Shown here: in pieces, positions 5,488-9,193 of the stretch | Layout of the letters: each line of letters starts with the position of its first letter | Numbering within the stretch: position 1 is the stretch's first letter | Source: Pseudomonadota bacterium | GTDB taxonomy: Bacteria > Pseudomonadota > Alphaproteobacteria > Sphingomonadales > Sphingomonadaceae | Assembly (NCBI GenBank): GCA_023390415.1 | Contig: JAEWCW010000109.1 | Coordinates: 1 to 9,193, forward strand | DNA: 9,193 bases | Direction: 5' to 3' | Translations under genes and position numbers: made by a program | Notes under the pieces: model-generated | The model's database searches: none | Told to the model about the DNA's origin: nothing | What the model saw: only the letters and a program-made list of their open reading frames with translations

Positions 5488-7083
5488 ATGACCAACCGGC
5501 TGTTCTATGCCGACAATCTCGCTGCGCTTCGCGCCCATGTCGCGGATTCGAGCGTCGATCTCGTCTATCTCGATCCGCCCTTCAATTCGAACGCCACCTA
5601 CAACATCCTCTTCCGCACACCCGCCGGCCAGGCCGCCGACAGCCAGATCCAGGCCTTCGAGGATACCTGGCACTGGAACAATGCGGCCGAGGACAGCTTC
5701 GAGCAGGTGATGCGCGCCGGCCATCCGCGCGCCTTCGAGCTGCTCCGCGCGATGCGCGCCTTCCTCGGCGAGAACGACATGATGGCCTATCTCTCGATGA
5801 TGGCGATCCGGTTGATCGAGCTCCACCGGGTGCTGAAGCCCTCGGGCTCGCTCTACCTCCACTGCGATCCGACCGCGTCCCATTACCTCAAGCTGCTGCT
5901 CGACGGCGTGTTCGGCCCGGAGCGATTCGGCAACGAGATCATCTGGCGCCGCCAGAATGCCAAAGGTCTCGCCTCCACTCGCTTCGCGCGTAATCACGAT
6001 GTGATTCTTCGTTACACGCGCAGCGAGACCTGGACTTGGACTCCGCAGCTGCGACCGCACGATCCGGCTTACGTTCAACGTTTCTATCGGTTTGCGGATT
6101 TGGATGGGCGAACCTACCAGCTTGCAGACCTTACCAATCCGAACAAAGACCGCCCCAACCTCAAATACGAATTTCGCGGGGTAACTCGGGTCTGGAGATG
6201 GACGAAGGAGCGCATGGAGACCGCCGATCGCGAGGGGCGCATCGTGCAGACTTCTCCAGGCGCGGTTCCCCGCCTGAAGCGGTACCTCGACGAACAGGAA
6301 GGCAGCGCCGTTGACGACATTTGGGACGACATCTCGCCGCTGACCCAGCGCCATGCCGAACGGCTCGGCTACCCGACCCAGAAGCCGCTCGCCCTCCTCG
6401 AGCGCATCATCGCCGCGTCGACCAACGAGGGCGATCTTGTCCTCGATCCCTTCTGCGGCTGCGGCACCACGATCCACGCCGCGCAGAAGCTCGGCCGGCG
6501 CTGGATCGGCATCGACATCACCCATCTCGCAATCTCGGCGATCGAGCGGCGGATGAAGCAGGCCTTCCCAGAGGCGGAGTTCACCGTCGAGGGCACGCCC
6601 AAGGACCTCGCTTCGGCCCTCGATCTGGCCAAGCGGGACAAGTACCAGTTCCAGTGGTGGGCGGTGGCGATGGTCGACGGGGTGCCGCTCGACGGCAAGA
6701 AGAAGGGCGCCGACGGCGGCATCGACGGCCTCATCTACTTCAAGCCGGACGGCAAGCGGACCGAGAAGGCCCTGGTCTCAGTCAAGGGCGGCCAGAATGT
6801 CGGCGTCACGATGATCCGCGACCTGCACAGCGCGATGGAGCGCGAGCGCGCGCCGATGGGCGTGTTCGTCACTGCAGCCGAGCCGACCGCGCCGATGCTT
6901 CGCGAGGCCGCTTCGGTCGGCCGCTTCACCGACGAGTATGACCGTTCCTGGCCGCGCCTCCAGATCGTGACACTCGCCGAGCTGTTCCAAGGCAAGCGCC
7001 CCGCAATCCCGTTCGTCGACCCACTCGCGGCCCTCCGCCGCGCGCGGCGGGAGCAGACGGCCAAGCAGGAAGTTTTGCTCTGA
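5488..7083 (+). CDS. Beta-class DNA methyltransferase fused to a PD-(D/E)xK (Mrr-like) nuclease domain
   Basis: The product has 531 residues from ATG 5488, with GGGAGGGGG 8 nt upstream. The motif order is that of a beta-class amino-methyltransferase: motif IV DPPF at 29-32 (VYLDPPFNSNATYN), then a recognition region, then the SAM-binding motif I DPFCGCGTT at 320-328. GYPTQKPLALLERII at 294-308 is also typical. DPPF enzymes methylate adenine N6 or cytosine N4. The C-terminal ~150 residues contain KGADGGIDG (406-414) and VSVKGG (430-435), a D-x(n)-x-x-K core like Mrr-type endonuclease domains, with Ser in place of the usual Glu/Gln. One polypeptide may therefore both mark and cut DNA, though cleavage is unproven and the domain may only bind DNA. 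Residues ~159-233 have markedly more A/T-ending codons than the flanks. The gene stands alone, with no separate restriction or specificity gene beside it. Confidence 0.88.
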   Translation: MTNRLFYADNLAALRAHVADSSVDLVYLDPPFNSNATYNILFRTPAGQAADSQIQAFEDTWHWNNAAEDSFEQVMRAGHPRAFELLRAMRAFLGENDMMAYLSMMAIRLIELHRVLKPSGSLYLHCDPTASHYLKLLLDGVFGPERFGNEIIWRRQNAKGLASTRFARNHDVILRYTRSETWTWTPQLRPHDPAYVQRFYRFADLDGRTYQLADLTNPNKDRPNLKYEFRGVTRVWRWTKERMETADREGRIVQTSPGAVPRLKRYLDEQEGSAVDDIWDDISPLTQRHAERLGYPTQKPLALLERIIAASTNEGDLVLDPFCGCGTTIHAAQKLGRRWIGIDITHLAISAIERRMKQAFPEAEFTVEGTPKDLASALDLAKRDKYQFQWWAVAMVDGVPLDGKKKGADGGIDGLIYFKPDGKRTEKALVSVKGGQNVGVTMIRDLHSAMERERAPMGVFVTAAEPTAPMLREAASVGRFTDEYDRSWPRLQIVTLAELFQGKRPAIPFVDPLAALRRARREQTAKQEVLL

Positions 7084-7503
7084 TCACTGCGGATAAGCGG
7101 TGCGCATATAGTCGAGCGCCTCGACGATCAGCGCCTCGAGCACGTCCCGGTCCACCTCGTCGAGGGACTTGATGTAGAGGCAGGCCTTGCCGGTCCGATG
7201 CTTGCCGAGCCGGTCCATCAGCTCCTTGTGCCGGGGGAAACCGCCGATCAGATAGAGGACGAGCTCGCGGGCGCGCGGCGAGAAGCCGATCCGCGCCATG
7301 TCGCCCTCGCGGCCGCTGTCATAGCGATAATGGTAGCTGCCGAAGCCGACGATGCTCGGCCCCCACAGAGCCGGCTTCTCGCCCGACAGCCGCTCCATCG
7401 TCGCGCACAGTTCCTTCGCGTCCGCGCGCCGCTTCGAATCCGGCACCGAATCGAGGAAAGCCGCAACCTCCGCACCGGTCGGCCTGGTCTTGTTCTCGGC
7501 CAT
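7084..7503 (-). CDS. DUF1801 domain protein
   Basis: The product has 139 residues and matches the DUF1801 (YdhG-like) pattern. It has a helical start (TGAEVAAFLDSVPDSKRRADAKELCATM, broken here for length: TGAEVAAFLDSV and SKRRADAKELC), then LWGPSIVGFGSYHYRYDSG at 47-64, a basic IGFSPRARELVLYLIG strand pair at 72-87, and GKACLYIKSLDEVD near 105-118. These are small cytosolic proteins related in fold to the YjbR/CyaY-like superfamily, with no settled function. It is the last gene of a minus-strand operon: its ATG is 1 nt from the stop of the DUF6265-type gene and it lacks its own clear Shine-Dalgarno. Its TGA meets the stop of the convergent methyltransferase with no gap, so no terminator separates them. 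Confidence 0.85.
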   Translation of the reverse strand: MAENKTRPTGAEVAAFLDSVPDSKRRADAKELCATMERLSGEKPALWGPSIVGFGSYHYRYDSGREGDMARIGFSPRARELVLYLIGGFPRHKELMDRLGKHRTGKACLYIKSLDEVDRDVLEALIVEALDYMRTAYPQ

Positions 7504-7504
7504 G

Positions 7505-7939
7505 TCAGCGCCGCCGGAAGGTCCAGCTGATCGGCCGGCTGCCGTCGGCGAGCGAGATTGTGGCGGTCATCGTCCGGCCGGTGCGGCGATAGGCGATACG
7601 CTGCGGATAGTCGTGCGCGCGGTTCTCGAAGGTCGCGCTCGTCCCCTCCGCGGCGACGAGGCGGAACGAGACCGGCGGCCGTCCGCCCGGCTGCGCCATG
7701 TGGACGGGCACGCCGTCCGCACCCGCCTGGAGCCGGATATGCTCGAACTCGCGCATCGTCCCGCCGGCACCGCTGCGGCTGTAGCCGAGCATGACGCCCG
7801 CGCGCGGCGCCGACCAATGCTCCTCGGTCCAGCGCTCGCCGGCGCTCGTTTCCCACAGCCCGCTCATCCATGCGAGGTCCTCGACCCGGGTCGCGGGAAC
7901 CGCCGCCTGGAGTGCGGCCGCGCAGAGCGCGACGATCAC
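7505..7939 (-). CDS. Exported DUF6265-type protein
   Basis: The product has 144 residues from a GTG start at 7939 that overlaps the upstream stop as GTGA, pointing to translational coupling. A short hydrophobic start (VIVALCAAALQAAVPA) looks like a signal peptide lacking the usual positive charge. The body follows the DUF6265 pattern: LAWMSGLWETSAGERWTEE at 22-40, HWSAPRAGVMLGYSRS at 41-56, REFEHIRLQ at 63-71 and FENRAHDYPQRIAYRR at 104-119. This suggests a small beta-rich periplasmic domain of unknown function. Its partners are an exported methyltransferase before it and a DUF1801 protein after it. The start is the weak point, since no other start codon exists in the frame and the signal peptide is abnormally short. 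Confidence 0.8.
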   Translation of the reverse strand: MIVALCAAALQAAVPATRVEDLAWMSGLWETSAGERWTEEHWSAPRAGVMLGYSRSGAGGTMREFEHIRLQAGADGVPVHMAQPGGRPPVSFRLVAAEGTSATFENRAHDYPQRIAYRRTGRTMTATISLADGSRPISWTFRRR

Positions 7940-8718
7940 CGCGCCGGCTTCCGGAAGCGGTAGACGACGCGGTCGGTATGGCCGCGGATCGCGGGCTCGA
8001 AGACGTTGACGCTGCGATCGTCCTGCGGGTTGCGAAGCATGTCGCTCTCCGCCTCCAGGACGAAGCCGGCGCGCTCGAAATCGGCGCGCAGCACTGCGGG
8101 GTCAATCCTGTGCCTGGCCTCGACCTCGGCGCGGGCGTCCGCGTTCGGATTGGCGACATGGTCGATCAAAGCGACCGTCCCGCCCGGCCGGAGCGCGTCC
8201 CAGATCGCCCGCGTCACCGTCGCCGGATCGATCCGCGGCACGCCGAAGCGCGCGCTCTCCCAATATGCGTCGTGATAGACGAGATGGAGCATGGCGAAAT
8301 CAAAGCTCGCGGGCGGAAAGGCGAGCGCGGTCGCGGGTGTGCCGTAGAAGAGGGTGTTGGCGCTGCGCTCGTGTATCCCGCCCAGCGCGGTGCGGATGCG
8401 CTCGTTGCGCATGAAGCTCGCGCCGTTCCAGCCGACGACCAGCCCGGTCGGCCCGACCGCCCGCGCCATGATCTCGGCATAATATCCGCTGCCGGTGAAG
8501 TAATCGAGCACCCGGTCGCCGCGCCGCAGGCCCATGAAGCGGAGCACCTCCGCGGGCTTCCGCACCGCGTCCAGCGCAGTCGCATCCGCCGGCCGCCCCG
8601 GCGCCGCAACCGCCGCCGCAAGCTCCGCCTGGCTGAGCGCCGGCCGAGAACGCTGCGCCGCAGCCGGCGCCGCGACCGCCGCGCAGGCCGCCACGATCAT
8701 GAGAGCGCGTCCGATCAT
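7936..8718 (-). CDS. Exported COG4798-type SAM-dependent methyltransferase
   Basis: The product has 260 residues from ATG 8718, with AAGGGGGG about 8 nt upstream. The frame is open to 8913, but that part is not coding-like and would place the signal peptide inside the chain. Residues 1-21 (MIGRALMIVAACAAVAAPAAA) form a signal peptide. The catalytic part is a class I fold with motif I LDYFTGSGYYAEIMARAVG at 71-89, LVVGWNG at 93-99, FDFAMLHLVYHDAYW at 139-153 and LRPGGTVALIDHV at 176-188. This is the pattern of the COG4798 predicted methyltransferases, many of which carry signal peptides. Export is odd because SAM is cytosolic, and the substrate is unknown. It heads an operon with the DUF6265-type and DUF1801 genes and is divergent from uvrA. 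Confidence 0.83.
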   Translation of the reverse strand: MIGRALMIVAACAAVAAPAAAQRSRPALSQAELAAAVAAPGRPADATALDAVRKPAEVLRFMGLRRGDRVLDYFTGSGYYAEIMARAVGPTGLVVGWNGASFMRNERIRTALGGIHERSANTLFYGTPATALAFPPASFDFAMLHLVYHDAYWESARFGVPRIDPATVTRAIWDALRPGGTVALIDHVANPNADARAEVEARHRIDPAVLRADFERAGFVLEAESDMLRNPQDDRSVNVFEPAIRGHTDRVVYRFRKPAR

Positions 8719-8921
8719 GTGCCGATCCCCCCTTGGTTCAGGCCGGCAGAATATCAGTCCGCGCGCTCCGCCCCAAAGCCTTTCGACGATCCGCCCGCGC
8801 GCTTCGACCGGCGGCCCGAACCTTGCGCTCGCCCCCTCCAGAACCCATTTCCCCGGTGGCACGTTCGCGCAGTCATGCAGCGCCCTTGCACCCCAAGAAC
8901 AAATCTGGAACACTTACCCCC
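8719..8921. promoter_or_regulatory. Divergent intergenic region with uvrA regulatory site
   Basis: These 203 nt separate the exported-methyltransferase operon from uvrA. The right end holds the LexA-type box and a TTGCAC (8886-8891) that could be a -35 element. A good -10 is not obvious. The left end holds the ribosome site of the minus-strand operon. No further structure was seen. Confidence 0.5.
8897..8911. promoter_or_regulatory. LexA (SOS) box of uvrA
   Basis: GAAC-N7-GAAC (8897-8900 and 8908-8911), equal to GTTC-N7-GTTC on the minus strand, is the direct-repeat operator recognised by alphaproteobacterial LexA. It ends 10 nt before the uvrA start, where bound repressor would block transcription until DNA damage. 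Both half-sites are perfect. Confidence 0.87.

Positions 8922-9193
<272 letters not shown>

Noticed and set aside
5425..6525. 366-codon minus-strand ORF opposite the DNA methyltransferase
   Set aside because: It is antisense to a well-supported gene with clear DPPF and SAM motifs, has no recognisable domain, and long antisense frames are common in GC-rich DNA.
7248..8159. 303-codon minus-strand ORF across the DUF6265 and DUF1801 genes
   Set aside because: It has Arg/Pro/Ala-rich low-complexity sequence in a frame offset from two recognised proteins.

Overview
The window is GC-rich throughout and reads as the junction between an integrated phage-like element (about 1-3900) and alphaproteobacterial chromosome (about 3900-9193). 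The best guess for the host is a sphingomonad or close relative. This rests on base composition, an alphaproteobacterial-type SOS box (GAAC-N7-GAAC) directly upstream of uvrA, and a set of secreted proteins and a LytTR regulator typical of that order. The species cannot be fixed from this sequence.

Region 1 (1-3834) is a tightly packed rightward gene string ending in an integrase. In order it holds: the 3' part of a coiled-coil phage protein with a damaged 5' end; an OB/SSB-like protein ending in the acidic tip DDDVPF; a Ref/DUF968-like HNH nuclease; a coiled-coil protein; a two-helix membrane peptide; two very small ORFs (19 and 42 codons); a four-cysteine zinc-ribbon-like protein; an excisionase-like DNA-binding protein; and a tyrosine recombinase. 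Most neighbours are joined by ATGA, GTGA or TGATG overlaps, so this looks like one translationally coupled operon. The excisionase frame runs 214 nt into the integrase in another frame.

Region 2 (3855-3899) is the 3' half of a tRNA-Arg(CCG) gene, from the anticodon loop to CCA, 20 nt after the integrase stop. It is read as the attachment-site core at the right end of the element. The rest of the element and the intact tRNA gene should lie to the left of the window.

Region 3 (3928-7083) holds a membrane-anchored LytTR regulator (minus), a divergent small secreted protein with a hairpin behind it, and a 531-codon fusion of a beta-class DNA methyltransferase with a C-terminal PD-(D/E)xK (Mrr-like) domain. 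Codon usage in the middle of this gene, where the target recognition domain should be, differs sharply from both flanks and suggests domain exchange.

Region 4 (7084-9193) is a minus-strand operon of three genes: an exported COG4798-type methyltransferase, a DUF6265-type exported protein and a DUF1801 protein. It is divergent from the start of uvrA, which carries a LexA site and has no visible Shine-Dalgarno sequence.

No CRISPR array, rRNA, insertion sequence or complete tRNA was seen. The most notable items are the methyltransferase-nuclease fusion with its mosaic recognition domain, the coupled micro-ORFs and xis/int overlap in the element, and the tRNA-Arg attachment site.
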